DNA of 64,000 nucleotides from Budorcas taxicolor (taxonomy: Eukaryota; Chordata; Mammalia; Artiodactyla; Bovidae), in assembly GCF_023091745.1 (NCBI RefSeq), contig NC_068926.1:63176001-63240000 (forward strand). Reading direction: 5' to 3'. A program made the position numbers and the translations under genes. Positions 46,159 through 59,252 of the stretch are shown in pieces (position 1 is the first letter of the stretch; every line of letters starts with the position of its first letter). Under the pieces are notes generated by a model. It was not told the origin of the DNA. It made no database searches and saw only the letters and a list, made by a program, of their open reading frames with translations.

Positions 46159-47393
46159 ACCTTTGCAGACTGAGAATAAATGTGTGTCAAGGATTAGACA
46201 CTTTCACTTACATTCTTCTTTAATCCTAATGAGATAATACGTATCTCACAAGATTACTTATCACTATTTCCTAAAATTTTAGTACCTGGCCTATCAATTC
46301 TTCCTAGCTTGTGAGTTCACAGTTAGAACTCTCATGTTCCTCCCAGTCTGGAATGCAGAAACAAAGCAAACCTCACCAGGCTAAGTTTTAAAAGTACTGA
46401 GACCATAACAGGCAGACAAGCTAGTATATGAGAATCTTTTAGTTCATTTTTATTCCTCCAAGCTCCCTGGTCTCTTCAGCACCATCACATGCGCTACCCA
46501 ATTTCAAGCCAAGTGTGCCACGCATGGTTGATAAGGGGCCACAGTAGTGAGAGGGGCTCAGCGGTCCAGAAGTCGGCTTGGTGATCTCCTACAGGGGTGG
46601 TGAGCGGCGGGGGGGACGACAGGACGCCGCCCTCTGCAGTGCCCTTTAAGACACGGTGGAAAAGGCCGGAGGCGGGGCCACAACAGCAGCCACCTGGACA
46701 CCCAACATTCAGGAGGTGGCAGCAAAAGAGGGCCAAGGGTGTTGCCACAGACAGAGCGGTTAGCAGCCCACTACAACAGAGGAAGACATTTTCTCCAGAT
46801 GGCCCATGTGACACTGCCTTCTGCAACTGTACAATTCTCTGTTCCTACTAGAGTGCACAGGAGCAGTTGCACTATTCTCACCATTATGAACGGTATGAAA
46901 AGCACTAAATGAAGGTCTTAAACTGGTTTAACCAAAGATAAAAACAACCTTTTGGGTCTCCCTTTCCATAATTCTGTGTTTCATTAATGAATAATAAAAC
47001 AAGTATTCATCTGTGTACACCGTGAGTAAAACGTGCCAAAAATACACGGTAATAAATCTTTCCACGTCATCACATGGAATCTGATATGTCTTTAAAAAAA
47101 AGTACAAGCCTCCAATAATTGAAACATACATTTCAGAATTACAATACTTTAGAGATGGAAGAGAACTGGTCTACAATTACTTTATAGCAATGAAAAATGA
47201 AGTTCAGACAGCTTACTTAGCTTGTTGCTTTAATATTTTCTCCTGGTTTTGAACTTCAATGTTCTCACCATAGGGGTGTTATATACCAGCTATTGGTGAA
47301 CATCTTTTCTGTTCTGTTGGACCACAATATCCTGGAAAACAGGGACCCTGTTCTAATTTTCTTTTAATGATATCCAACAGAGTGTCCTATGCA
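46159..47393 (-). other. Intron 1 stretch with a GC-rich patch
   Basis: 46590-46760 is GC-rich (GGTGAGCGGCGGGGGGGACG) within AT-rich surroundings and is open on both strands, but matches nothing I know. Otherwise unremarkable. Confidence 0.4.
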
Positions 47394-47399
47394 TACAGA

Positions 47400-47612
47400 A
47401 AGAAAGTGAAAGTGAAGTTGCTCAGTCGTGTCCGACTCTTTGCGACCCCATGGACTGTAACCTACCACGCTCCTCCATCCATGGGATTTTCCAGGCAAGA
47501 GTACTGGAGTGGGTTGCCATTTCCTTCACCAGGGGATCTTCCCGACCCAGGGATCAAACCCAGGTCTCCCACATTATAGGCAGACGCTTTACCGTCTGAG
47601 CCATCAGGGAAG
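47400..47612 (-). repeat. Bov-tA SINE
   Basis: Minus-strand copy (AAGTTGCTCAGTCGTGTCCG ... CTTTACCGTCTGAGCCATCA). TACAGA at 47394-47399 and 47613-47618 may be its target duplication. Confidence 0.88.
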
Positions 47613-47618
47613 TACAGA

Positions 47619-49119
47619 GTGCATAGTAAATGTTTGTGAAATCAATCATCACTCAGAAAGGAAGGAAGGAAGGAAACTCTCAGCCAAATAACATATTGTT
47701 CTAAAGCTCAGAGTGAAAATCTCCTTTCTATAATGGCAACCACACTGTACTTAACCATCCTCCTGATTCACAAAGGCTAAGCATGCAGTCCTCACTGAGC
47801 ACTAGCTCTGGTTATCTCTCATTTCACAAATTCTATGAAACCTTATTCCTTACAGTTGAATAGATGATCGAGAATTCTTCCAGCAAAGTCCAGAATCTCT
47901 AACCTTTAACTTACTCCGTTGCCACTCTCACAACAAAACATAGGAAGCGTAACATCTGACAGTCAAAAAGAAAATCTTAAGAAAAAATGCTTTTCTGGTT
48001 TCAAATCCTTTGCTGAAATGAGGGTCTTTTTCCTTCTACAATATTACTCCCCCTTAAAAGATCTTTTATATGAAATTGAAAATACCTTGGGAAAAAAAAA
48101 CAATATCCTTACGCCCTACCCAAAAAACTTAATGAAAAAACAAATTTCTGTATGGTCTCTTAAAGTTAGTAATATAGAAAGCTGGAACAATGTATACAAA
48201 AAGGCCCTGGTAGTGTAGGATCACAAGAAAACAGCTAGCCTGGGAAAATAAAGAGAGGTGAACCATTCCTAACATCTTAACAGCCACTTCAAGCAACCAG
48301 TTGTTCTTAAAAATACCACAGGCCCCCTGGGAATTCTTAGATCTGGTTGGTAACTTGAACTTAGCAACTTGTCTTGCAAAGGAACTGTTCTATTTGAAAC
48401 AGGCATTAATGGAAGAATATTATGTAATCTTACCATATTCTTTGAACTTTTTATGGAATTAAAATGAATTCACGACTCAAAATGAAGATAACGTTTACAA
48501 CAGATCCAAGCAGACACATGCGCCATCACTGCTATAATGCAACTCTCTTATCTTGGGCACGCAAAGCTGGCCACCAGCAACGCTGCTCATCTCTGCACAA
48601 GCCTGCGGTTCCTCCCATCAAGAGGCAGAGTAGACTTCCCCTCCCCTTGAGTCCTGCTTACCCCTGTGATCGCTCCACCAGCAGACTGCTACAGAGGTAA
48701 GGCTGTGCCAATTTGGGGCCTAGCTCAAAACAGACTTGGCAGCTTCCATTTTTGCTCTCTTGGAGCCCGAAGCTGGCAGGTAAAGAAGTCTGGGCTCTAC
48801 TGCTAGAAGCAAGAGGCCATGTGGAGAGAGGCCCGGTAGCAGAACAGACTACACAAGAGGCTGTAGGGAGGGGTTCAGACACCTTAACAGGGAGGCCAGC
48901 AGATACCACATGGAGCAAAGACAAACCAACTCAACTGAGACCAGCCCTAACTGCAAATCCACAGAGCAAACATACTCTTTCTGAAAGGACAGAATTTAGA
49001 AATGGTGGACAGCGGCTGCCAGTGGTTAGGAATGGAAGCAAGGGTAGCAGATCAGCCTCAAGGAGGAGGTGGGTGTGGGGTATGCTCATAAAAGGGCAAC
49101 ATGAGGGGCACTTTTTAAT
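47619..49119 (-). other. Intron 1 unique stretch
   Basis: Contains a short GGAA repeat near 47659-47675. No element or exon recognised. Confidence 0.4.
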
Positions 49120-49281
49120 TTTTTAAACTATTTAAAAAATATTTCTTTCTTTATTTGGTTGCTTCAGATCTCAGTTGTGACACACAAGATCTTCAGTTGC
49201 TGCATGGGGGATCTAGTTCCCTGACCAGGGATCGAACCCCTGAGGCTCATGGTGTTAGCCACTGGTCCACCAGGGACGTCC
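49120..49281 (-). repeat. CHR-type tRNA SINE
   Basis: Plus strand shows an A/T tail, AGTTCCCTGACCAGGGATCG, and AGCCACTGGTCCACCAGGGA, which is the inverted tRNA-like head. Confidence 0.8.
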
Positions 49282-49721
49282 TCAAGGGTCCTTTTTTAGT
49301 GTCAGTCCCGCTCAGAACCTTGGGCTGGTGGTGGCTATACAGACACAGGTGATAAAACCATGCAGACCTTAACACATATACATGTGCACACATACCTGTG
49401 CAGATAAAATTGATAAAATCTGAGTAAGATCAGTGGATTGCATCAATGCCAATATCCTGACTGTGAAACTACACTACAGCTTTGCAAAGCTTACCAATGG
49501 GAGAAACTGGGCAAAGGAGGCATGGGATCTCTCTACATTATTAAAAAAAAATTTTTTTTTAACAACTGTATGTGAATCTACAATTTTATCTCAAATTTAA
49601 TGCTAATTAAAAATGGTTATTTTAAGCTATGAGATTTTGAAGTGGTTGTGCAGTAACAGTGACACCGAGCAGTAAACTTTAAAGTAACTAACAGCTCAGC
49701 TTTTAAGAGAAAACTTAAGGG
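49282..49721 (-). other. Intron 1 unique stretch
   Basis: No element named; A/T runs near 49541-49561. Confidence 0.4.
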
Positions 49722-49929
49722 TGTGCTCAGTCATGTCTGACTCTTTGCAACTTGCAACTCTTCGAGAGCCTATGGACTATAGCCCGCCAGGCTCCTCTTC
49801 TATCCACGGGATTTTCCCATGGATTGGATTGCCATTTCCTTCTCCAAGGGATCTTGCCAACCCAGGGATCAAACCCTCATCTCCTGCACGGGCAGGTGGA
49901 TTCTTTGCCACCGCCACCGGGGAAGCCCC
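49722..49929 (-). repeat. Bov-tA SINE with internal duplication
   Basis: Minus-strand copy. Within the core the bases GCAACTTGCAACTCTTCGAG show a small local duplication relative to the usual form. It ends in CACCGGGGAAGCCCC. Confidence 0.85.
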
Positions 49930-50184
49930 AGATTTCCTGGATATAGCGCTGATGTTGCCGAGGGCTAGCAGCAGTAGAGTGCATTATTTCCCCTAGTTTA
50001 TTTGCCTTCGACCAAACAGCCCTCAATTACACACTGATGTTCCCTCCAATGTTCCCTCCCATGTTAGAGAGACATGGGGAGAGACAAAAGTCACACATGA
50101 AAATGTTTAATACTGTCAATAACGCACTTTCCCCACATTTTAACATCTCTGAAGTTGAAGTATTTTAAAATTGACAGTTTTTAA

Positions 50185-50338
50185 AAATATTTATTTATTT
50201 GGCTGCTCCAGGTCTCAGCTGTGGCATGCAGGATCTTTATTTGGGGGATGCGGGATGTAGTTCCCTCATCAGGGATCGAAACTTGGCCCCCTGCATTGGG
50301 AGCTCGAAGTCTTAACCACTGAATCACCACGGGAAGTC
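50185..50338 (-). repeat. CHR-type tRNA SINE
   Basis: GGCTGCTCCAGGTCTCAGCT, TAGTTCCCTCATCAGGGATC, CTTAACCACTGAATCACCAC: inverted CHR SINE. Confidence 0.8.
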
Positions 50339-50547
50339 CCCACTCCACCTTTTTTCTTTTTTTAGTGGCACAAACATAATGGGGTCATTTTAAATTAGCA
50401 GTCTTAGGTTACCTGAAAGACATTAAAATATGAGCTTTTTTGAAGTTCAAATATGTATTTAGCTGCATTTTAAACACAAAACATTTGTGTTTTTTATAGC
50501 TGTTTCCTGTTTTCTAAGTCACTATTATCTTAAGTTTTTATTACATA

Positions 50548-50965
50548 TGTTGTTCAGTGGCCCAGTCATGTCCGACTCTTTGCAACCCCCTGGACTGCAG
50601 CACATCAGGCCTCCCTGTCCCTCACCATTTCCTGGAGTTTGCCCAAGTTCATGTTCATTCCATCAGTGCTGCCGTCCAGCCATCTCATCCTCTGATACCC
50701 TTTTCTCCTGCCCTCGATCTTCCCCAGCATCAGGGACTTTTCTAATGAGTCGTCCGTTTGCATCAGACAGCATCAGTCCTTCCAGAGAACAGTCAGGGTT
50801 GATCTCCCTTAAGATTGACTGGTTTGATGTCCCTGCTGTCCAAGGGACTTTCAGGAGTCTTCTCCAGCACCACAATAGGAAGGCATAAATTCTTTGGTGT
50901 TCTGCCTTCTTTACAGTCCAGCTTTCACAAATGTACATGACCACTGGGAAGACCAGGGGTCTTAT
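50548..50965 (-). repeat. BovB 3' part, minus strand, 5'-truncated
   Basis: CAGTCATGTCCGACTCTTTG through CATCTCATCCTCTGATACCC to TCACAAATGTACATGACCAC. About 420 bp of the inverted BovB 3' end. Confidence 0.88.
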
Positions 50966-51380
50966 TACATATTACTTAATACTTCTTACATATAGTTAAA
51001 CTTATGTATTATATAAATATGGTCTACAATAGTATAATCCAAAATGTATCTCATGGAATCATAGTTTTTCAAAATATTCCTTTCTTGTGGAAAAGGGTTC
51101 CATAGTTCAGTTAGTAGGGAAATACTGTCCTAGCCATTAAAATCTAGATTTCTCCAAGTCTACAAAAGTCACTCCTCTGCCAGCACTGGAATTGGAAACT
51201 CTCAAAGAAGACAAAAACAAATTTATAATTCTCTCTATGGGAACTGCATACAACATTTCTGAAATGTTCCTTAGATGACCTGGATGTTTCTAAATATAAT
51301 TTTAAATGCCCCATCTTTTCATTGATTCTATATTCTAGCAGTTACGAAAGTCTTATAACAACCGATGTATTAATATAAAC
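50966..51380 (-). other. Intron 1 unique stretch
   Basis: AT-rich; no element named. Confidence 0.4.
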
Positions 51381-51592
51381 TGGGGCTTCCCTGGTGGTTC
51401 AGTAGTAAAGAATCTGCCTGCCAATCAATGCATGAGACACAGGTTCGATCCCTGGGTCGGGAAGTTCCTGGAGAAAGAAATGGCAACCCACTCCAGTATT
51501 CTTGCTTGGGAAACCCCTTGGAAAGAGGAGCCTGGAGGGCTACAGCCCATGGTGTCGCAGAGTCAGACACAACCGAGAGACTAACCACCACC
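51381..51592 (+). repeat. Bov-tA SINE
   Basis: Plus-strand copy: GGCTTCCCTGGTGGTTCAGT, AGGTTCGATCCCTGGGTCGG, CAACCCACTCCAGTATTCTT, then GTGTCGCAGAGTCAGACACA. Confidence 0.88.
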
Positions 51593-51949
51593 AGAACCAG
51601 TTTAGTAAAGGCCTCCAGACACTGAGATGAGGAACTGAACACAGCACCACCATGACTGCTTTCTCAGAAGCAGCAGTAAATAAAACATCATTTAATAATT
51701 TAGCCTGAGTATTATTAATGGTTTTAATCACACTATTAAAACGTACCCAAGTATATTCTCACATAATCCTAATCTACTCTCGCTACAGAGAAATCTGTTT
51801 TTGTCACAGTTTTACGCACCTTTATTCCTAAAACAATACCTATGACTAAACAGATTACAGTTCTCAGTTCTTCACTCCATCGTTATTAGAATTATACACC
51901 TGTGTTGGCTGTCATGTGACCTTGCAATCTCACTCTGTGGAAACAGTTT

Positions 51950-52320
51950 ATTCCCGGCCCCACTGATGCTGCGCTTGGCCATATAATTTACTTTGGGTAC
52001 TAAAACTGGGAGAAGTTATCAGCGTGCCAGTTCCCAGATGAAGCCTTAAGAGACAATGCATTTCTAGTCACCGTCTGAAACTCCTGCAACCCTATGTGAG
52101 AAGAACATGTAGCCATATGCCCAGGGCGCCACTGCTCTCAGCCTAGGCTCCAGAGCACAAACTAAGGAAAGCGACCTGAACCTGGCCAGAAGTTCAAGCC
52201 CAGCCTGGCCTAGACAAGCAAAGCCTAGATCAGCAGAACTACACCAACCCGAATACCCACAAACAAACATAAATGTTGTGGGTTGTAATCCACTGAGGTT
52301 TTGAGGCTGTTACCCAGCAA
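51950..52320 (+). repeat. Possible old LTR-like repeat
   Basis: GGCCATATAATTTACTTTGG ... AATCCACTGAGGTTTTGAGG CTGTTACCCAGCA resembles an old mammalian repeat with a conserved 3' block. I cannot name the family. Confidence 0.35.
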
Positions 52321-52737
52321 GGGGGGGAAAGGCCACCAGAGCTATACCAGGAAATTATCTTGGATACAGTTCACATGCCATGCTGAAACCCACTCAATGC
52401 TCATCTCATTCTCCTCACTGATGCCCACAGGGGGATGTTTAAGCCACCTTATTCACTTCTTTGTCCTGTTACTTACCAGAATTAACTGGAAGGGTCATAT
52501 AGAGATGATGTTTCAGACAAAATTCAAGTTACCCTGGTCACTAAAAGCCCAACCTTTGTGTCAAATAAGACTATCACTGAGCAAAAGTGAAAACATTCTT
52601 CACCACCCCTTTAGAATGAAAACTCAGACAGTGATTATGAATACGGCCCATGCTTATTATTTAAAACAAAGGAGTCAGTTTTGCTTTACAAAAGCTACAA
52701 AATATTTTACCAACAGAAATACTTAAGAATAAAAAGG
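52321..52737 (-). other. Intron 1 unique stretch
   Basis: A 141-codon plus-strand frame here (52301-52726) has no recognisable domain and no splice or promoter support. Confidence 0.4.
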
Positions 52738-52740
52738 CAT

Positions 52741-52985
52741 AGGGCTTTCCTGGCGGCTCGGTGGTAAAGAATCTGCCGGCCAAGGCAGGAGACATGGGTT
52801 CAATCCCTGGTCCGGGAAGATCCCACACGCTGCAGAGCAACTAAGCCCGCGTGCCACAGCTACTGGAGCCCACTCTCCACAGCGAGAGAAGCCACCTCGA
52901 CGAGAAGCCCGCACACCGCACCTAGAGAAAAGCCATGCAGCAACGAAAATCCAGCACAGCCAAAAATAAATAAAATTATTAAAAA
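52741..52985 (+). repeat. CHR-2-type SINE
   Basis: GGGCTTTCCTGGCGGCTCGG, GGGTTCAATCCCTGGTCCGG, AACTAAGCCCGCGTGCCACA, ending in an A/T tail. Approximate duplication AATAAAAAGGCA / AATAAAAGGACA at the two sides. Confidence 0.85.
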
Positions 52986-52993
52986 AAATAAAA

Positions 52994-53734
52994 GGACACA
53001 GACATCCAAAGGATCTGCAGGAAAGGCCAGAATAAGAATATGGTTGGTCTTCTGAGGAAAGATGGGCTTTCTGGACTCAGCAGGTCACCAGATGCAGATT
53101 CGCACGCGGGGAATGCACACTTTTTTCCCTCAGCGGAGCAACTCTACAGAGACAAGGGCGACTCTGCAACGGCCCCTTGCTGCTATCTCTAGCACACGCT
53201 TCCTTTCCTAACAGAACGCCGGCCTGGGCTGCACCCAAGCAGCTCGAGCTTATACCAAATCCTGACCAAAGATAGGCATGCAACCCAAGACAGATCAACA
53301 GGACCAGAAAGAGTCCACTGGGCCTTCTGTTTAAGCCACCAAGGAACTCTCAGAGTGAAGAAACAAATCTTGCCCAAAGGCAGGGCTACCTGGACTTTTC
53401 AATTACTGTTCTAGAAAAGCCTCAGTACTGCTTAAGCCCCTGGGCTTTCTATTGTATTCTTTGCTTCCAAACATTCACCTGATAAGACTTTTAGAGTTAC
53501 CAAGGAGCACAGGAGTACCAAAGTACTATACATCAGCCACCAGTCCAAGAAAGTAGGCAGACTCAGAATACTCAATGAGCTATCTTCAACTCATCTTTAA
53601 GAGCCCTTCTCTTTCAATAACCAAAGGTGGAAAACAGCATACTACTACTTCTAACACCATGGCTACATTATATGTAGATATATGATAATTTCACTCAATG
53701 AACTAGTCAACAACTATATTACCTAACAAGATTA
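52994..53734 (-). other. Intron 1 unique stretch
   Basis: Nothing recognised. Confidence 0.4.
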
Positions 53735-54235
53735 TTAAATGGGGCAATTCTATTCCTAGGTAGATACTCAAGAAAACTGAAAAAACACATTCACGCACAG
53801 AAAGAACATGTACACAGATAATTCATAATCACTCAGGAATGGATAAACAAATTGTGGTATATCCATGTAACATGGACCATAAAAAGGGATGAAGTACTGA
53901 CATATGCTACTACCTGGATGAATCGTGGAAACACTATGCTAAGTGAAAGAAGCGAGGTACGTAAGGCCACATGTTGCATGATTTCAATCATATGACGTGT
54001 CAGAAGAGGGAAATCTACAGAGACTGAGAGGGGATTAGTGGCTTCCTAGGGTGGCGGGGGGGGGGGGGGGGCGGGTGGCGGGGGTGGGATCGGAGAACGG
54101 AGTGACTGTACATGTGAGCTTCTTATGGGAGGAATAAAAATTAGATCATGACGGTGGCATAACTAAAACCCAGAGAACTATGTACAAAGAAAGGATGAAT
54201 TCTATGTTAATTACATCTCAAGAAAGCTGTTATTT
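53735..54235 (+). repeat. Old L1 3' end
   Basis: TTCCTAGGTAGATACTCAAG, TGGTATATCCATGTAACATG, ATGCTAAGTGAAAGAAGCGA, ending TTACATCTCAAGAAAGCTGT. A G16 run sits inside at 54056-54071. Confidence 0.85.
54056..54071 (+). repeat. G16 homopolymer in a G-rich tract
   Basis: Sixteen G in a row, followed by CGGGTGGCGGGGGTGGG, giving four or more G-runs within 35 bases. Confidence 0.95.
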
Positions 54236-56151
54236 TAAAAAACAATAAAAGCTTTGAACTGTTCATATCTTTATTATTCACTGGTTTTCTTGGCTATGCA
54301 CTTTTGAATAAAAAGAATAATTACTTATATGCAAAACGTCTGGGCTGTCTCCTTCCTGCAACTCAGTTTTTTATTATTATAGATTCCTGAAACCTTGTTG
54401 CAAGAGGATAAATAAAAGGCCACATTACATATTTTCCTTAAAAGAGTGAAAACAGAAACTGCCTCATCTGTTCCTTCATGTGAATTAGGTTAAATTACTT
54501 GACTATAAAAGTCAGAAGTTCTGGAATATGAAACAAAATGTGTTAATTGGGCAAGTCCCAGTCTGTGCTTTATACAATTAGCCCAATGTTACAAAAACAA
54601 CTACCCCTTGTTATCTAAATCTATTCAGTTTCTGATTTGGAAAGTGAAAGGTCAGACACAGAGTGATAACTGAATTTTCCTTGGGTTGCAGTCTCAGTAT
54701 CTGACTGTCTCACAATTACAACTTCTTCAAAGCAAAATAAGCATCAATGTAACTTCTCTTTCTCCTCTGACTGCTAATCAATAAATAGCCTGAATTACAG
54801 AACTACTGGCTTGCACATTTAAATATGCACCAGTACTATCAGGCATTTAAGGAAAACATGACATAGTAACTATGACATCCTAAGCTTCTACCACACCACA
54901 GTACTAGCTTCCTATCTGGAATGGCAAAGCTAAGGATCTGCAGGCTGGATTTATTTTGATCACCACCAGAGACTGTCTTGAATCTCTTCTACTGGACTGT
55001 AGCAGTAGAGAGAAAATAAAGTGCAGCTGTTAAGCTGTGGTGGGTGGCAAAAAGAAGGGTAGAACTTGATTTTTGAGATAGTGGGTCAGAAGCACACACA
55101 GGAAGTTGATCCTTAGGTAGACTGGTAAGAGAAAACAGTCATGAAAGTTCTCAGATGGGCTATCTGACTGATAAAGGTAACAATGCCAGCACATACCACA
55201 AAGTTAAAGACATCTATTAATACAAGCAAATATCAGAAAACTTTCCTTTCTCGACAGAACAAAACATTATATTACACTCCAAGTTACAGAGGGCGGGTGG
55301 AACCTCACCAGTAGCTTAGAAGACGTTCCTGTGAAAAATGTTGCCGAACAGATTACTTTTCAAAGACAGAGAAAAGGAAAAAAACACAGTATTAAAGACA
55401 GAGGACTAACGTTCAGTTAATGGAAAAAAACAGCAAGGCTTTTTTTTTTTTTTTAAATGCAAAAGAACAGGAGCTGATCAATGATCTGGAAGGTCCAAGA
55501 GGCAGTACACACAGACACACAACTACACATTTTGCACTACTTCTAGCTTGAAATATATTAAACTACAGCCTCAAACGAGCAGAGTGAGTTCCTGAGCCCA
55601 TTGCCAGGAGTGCAGCTACATGAAGGACCACTGAGCCTATGCTCCATTCAAGAGCATTCACACCATGAGGGCTCACAGTTCTACTAATATATGTCTGGGT
55701 CCCCAGGTGGCAGATACATATCTTATATAAATTACATAGGGACATTTTTGTTGACTTGTATTAGGAACAAAGTATATGTTTGGTATACCTGTTCTCTCTC
55801 AGAAAGCATTAATTACCTGTTCTATCTATTTTTGATACAACACTTTTTGATTCAAAGATTTGTGTATAACCGGTCTCCTTCCTTACTTCTAATCCCTGAC
55901 TGCCGAGAATGCTCTCGTCAAGATCATGTGTGACTCTCAAAACCGGTGTCAATGTCGTTCTTATTTAACTTGCTCTCTGAGCAGCATGTTGATTTCTACC
56001 CCTCCTTCTTGAAACTTTCCACTTTTGGTTTCTCTGATGCCACAACCCACTGGCTTCCTCCCACGTCAATGGTCATTCTTCTTCAGTCACCTCTGCTGGC
56101 TCTTTCTCTTGGAGTCCTCAGGGTTCTGTCACCTACAAACTGGCATCTGCC
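54236..56151 (-). other. Intron 1 unique stretch
   Basis: About 1.9 kb with no recognised element; T16 run near 55440-55455. Confidence 0.5.
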
Positions 56152-56164
56152 ATTTACCTCCACA

Positions 56165-56368
56165 GGCCTTCCCTGGTGGCTCAGTGGTAAACAGTCCACC
56201 TGCCGATGCAGGAGATGCATGTTTGATCCCTGAGTTGGGAAGATTCCCTGGAGAAGAAAATGGTAACCCACTCCAGTACTCTTGCCTGGAAACGCCAGGC
56301 AACAGAGAAGCCTGGCAGGCTACAGTCCATGAGGTCACAAGAGCATCAGACACAACTGAGCTGTAACA
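56165..56368 (+). repeat. Bov-tA SINE with 13-bp target duplication
   Basis: Plus-strand copy flanked by ATTTACCTCCACA (56152-56164) and ATTTACCTCTACA (56369-56381), one mismatch. Confidence 0.92.
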
Positions 56369-56381
56369 ATTTACCTCTACA

Positions 56382-57059
56382 AGGATAAAATGATGAGCCA
56401 CTGCAGCTGCTGACCTTCCACACCCCCTGAAATGAGCTCAGGGTGGCGATCAGAAATGAAGCACTCTGGGCTCCGGGAAAAACTGGCAGAAGAAGTCTCC
56501 ACATAGACATTTGCAAGAGATGACTTTATTTATGAGTGCAATTCTTCCATCTCCTTGTATCTTGAAAAGCACTAAAATCCTTCTTGGTGAAGTCCGATCC
56601 TAGTGATCAGCAGAAACTTTTTCCAAAAGTATGCACTTGATTGCATGTACTCCCTCTTCACCAAAACCACATATATACTGACCTTCCCTCCTACATCTAA
56701 GCAGTTTCTCAGAGCTATCTGAAATGCTGTCTCCCGGCTACAGTCCTCATTCTGGCCCAAATAAAATTTAATTCGTTAAGGCTCACACTCAGTTTTTTTC
56801 AGTCGGCAGTATTTAGTCTTCCTTTCTCGATCTACAATTTCCCTAATGATCTTATAAAGGCCAGGAGTTTGAAACAGCACTTGCTCTCTAATGCTTAGTC
56901 CTAAATGTGTACTCACAGACCTGGCCTCTCTGGGGAACTCCAGAGACATACACCCAATTGCTATTTTGAGATCTCCAGTTGACTATCCAGTAACAGATAT
57001 CTTGAGGTTAAAACAGACAAAACAGAAATACTTGATTTTTCTCCCAAAGCTGCTCTTCC
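56382..57059 (-). other. Intron 1 unique stretch
   Basis: No element named with confidence. Confidence 0.4.
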
Positions 57060-57815
57060 CCCAGTTTTACTGTATCAAGTAAAGGGCACCAGGCACCCTG
57101 GTACTCAAATCAAAATCTGCAACACAAGTGAACCAACCATACCTCCAAAGACCTATCCCACATCCTTCCACTTTAATCTCCAGTGTAAGCATCCTAATTC
57201 AAGTCACCACCATGTCTACCCTAAACTACTGCAACAGCTCCTAACTGGTCTGACTTCCATTCTCCTTCTCCCAACCCACACAACCAATTCTTTATGCCTC
57301 TGTTAAATATCCCCCTGTGGCATGCCACTGTCTCAATAAAATCCTCACTCCTGTCTGCCTACCTGACCTCAAACTTACCCTTATTCCCTAAAACATCCCC
57401 TCCCTCACCCCATACTACACCAACAAAAACACTATCATTCAGCCTCACTGCCCATCTTTCTGTTTTGAATATCTGACTCATTCCCACCGAAGATATTAGG
57501 CCCTCTGCTTAGAACATGCTGCCTCTGATCGTGGCATGGTTGGCTCGTCAGACATCAGCTTAAATGTCCCCTTCTCAGCCAGACACTTCTTGCCCACCCA
57601 ATTTTGGGGCCATCCCCATCACTAGATGGCATTCTCTATTCATTCTCTGCTTAGAATTCCTTCTTACACTTTCTTACACTAGTTCACAGCTCCCCATGAG
57701 CAGGGACGCTCCCCCGGAGCAGGGGCTTTGACACAGTGACCACTGCTGCATCCCTGCCACCTACAGCAGTGCCTCGCACACACCCAGAGCTCTGAAAACA
57801 TACCACCTAACTGAA
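57060..57815 (+). repeat. Probable L2 3' region
   Basis: AATGTCCCCTTCTCAGCCAG, GAACATGCTGCCTCTGATCG, CCCCATGAGCAGGGACGCTC and CTACAGCAGTGCCTCGCACA follow the order of an L2 3' end. Diverged. Confidence 0.5.
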
Positions 57816-57849
57816 GAGCAGGGACGTGCTCCAGGGACGGAGCCAGTAA

Positions 57850-58340
57850 TTTTCTATTTCATAATGCCATCTGCAGCAACATGGCTGAATCTAGAGATGT
57901 CACACTGCATGAATTAAGTCAGAGGACGACAAGTATCTTAATTGCTTATATGTGGAGTCTCAAAAAACAAATGGTACAAATGAACTTACTTTCAGAACAG
58001 AAATGGAGTCACAGACGTAGAAAACAAACTTTTATGGTGACCAGGAAGAAAAGCGAAAGGGGTGAGGGGATAAAACTGGGAGACTGGGACTGACCTATAC
58101 ACACTGCCATATATAAAAAAGATAACTGACATGTACTGCATAGCCCAGGGAACTCGCCTCAAGACTCTGTAATGACCTACAGGGGAAAAGAAGCTAAAGA
58201 AGAGTGGATATAGGTGTATGCGTAACCAATACTTCTTGCTGTACAGCAGGAACCTGTGCAATACTGTATATCAACTGTACTCTAACAAAAGCTTTGTACA
58301 TCAACTACACTCTAAGAAAAAAATTTTTTTAATGAAGTGA
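57850..58340 (+). repeat. L1 3' end, artiodactyl type
   Basis: AAGTATCTTAATTGCTTATA, CAAATGAACTTACTTTCAGA, ATGTACTGCATAGCCCAGGG, CTGTATATCAACTGTACTCT. Confidence 0.8.
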
Positions 58341-59252
58341 AAATAAAGTCTTCAAATTTCATAAACTCATTTCAAACGCATGCAGAGCATGACGTATTTG
58401 TTTAGCTTGTTACCATTTCATCAATGGTATGTGTCTAGCTCTTCAAGTAAGATTTTAAATTGTAGTAAAGGCACTATTTTACCATTTTAAACTGATGAAG
58501 CATGAACTATACTAGTTTCTGGTTTACTCCCACAGCTGTGATCTCACTTCAAAATAGTCGTATGAGAATCCTAAGGCCTGAGCATGTTTTATCCTATGAA
58601 GGCTTTGGAGAATAAACTAGTGAGCCAAGGATGTTTTGCTTATTTAGTGTATGCTACCTAAGACTTGAAAGAGAAACGAGTTTTAAAAAATGTGCAGCAA
58701 AGTAGATGAAATACACTAAGTTTTTAAGAATAATAACCATTTCTTTCAAGCTTAAAAAAAAAAAGGCTTGGAAAAAGCTGGCAAAACAGAAGAGAGGCAG
58801 AGTTTTGGGCACTCAGTTGAGTGATTTATAAGGTTTTAAATCTGCTTCACAGAAGCTCTTGGAATGGATTTCATATTTTCGTTTGCCAGACAAAGGGCAG
58901 GATCAGGAAAGCCAGAGAGTTCATGGGGGTGGACTGTGGAGGCTTCTCCCCAGCTTTCATTTGGGTGTTTATATTGTGACAGCAAATTCTGTGGTTAATC
59001 CTGTGCAGTAATTAAGTGGTGTGTTTATAACTTAAATCTCAATGGACTTTTCTGAGATTTCCCCTCAGGCTTGGGAAGAAGTGAAACAAGATTCTGATTT
59101 AAAAACATCAATAAATGGAAGTTTTATGTCACTGAACACCCGAACCAACAGCCTGGAGCTTCACTATGCACAGTACCAAGCATCAGGAAAAAGGAGATTC
59201 AAACAACGGAGACCCCTCACACATACACACACAAAAGACAACGCTGATTTCA
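58341..59252 (-). other. Intron 1 unique stretch
   Basis: No recognised element; A11 run near 58754-58764. Confidence 0.4.

Noticed and set aside
52301..52726. 141-codon plus-strand frame
   Set aside because: Low-information intronic frame without domain or homology that I can see; partly over an old repeat.
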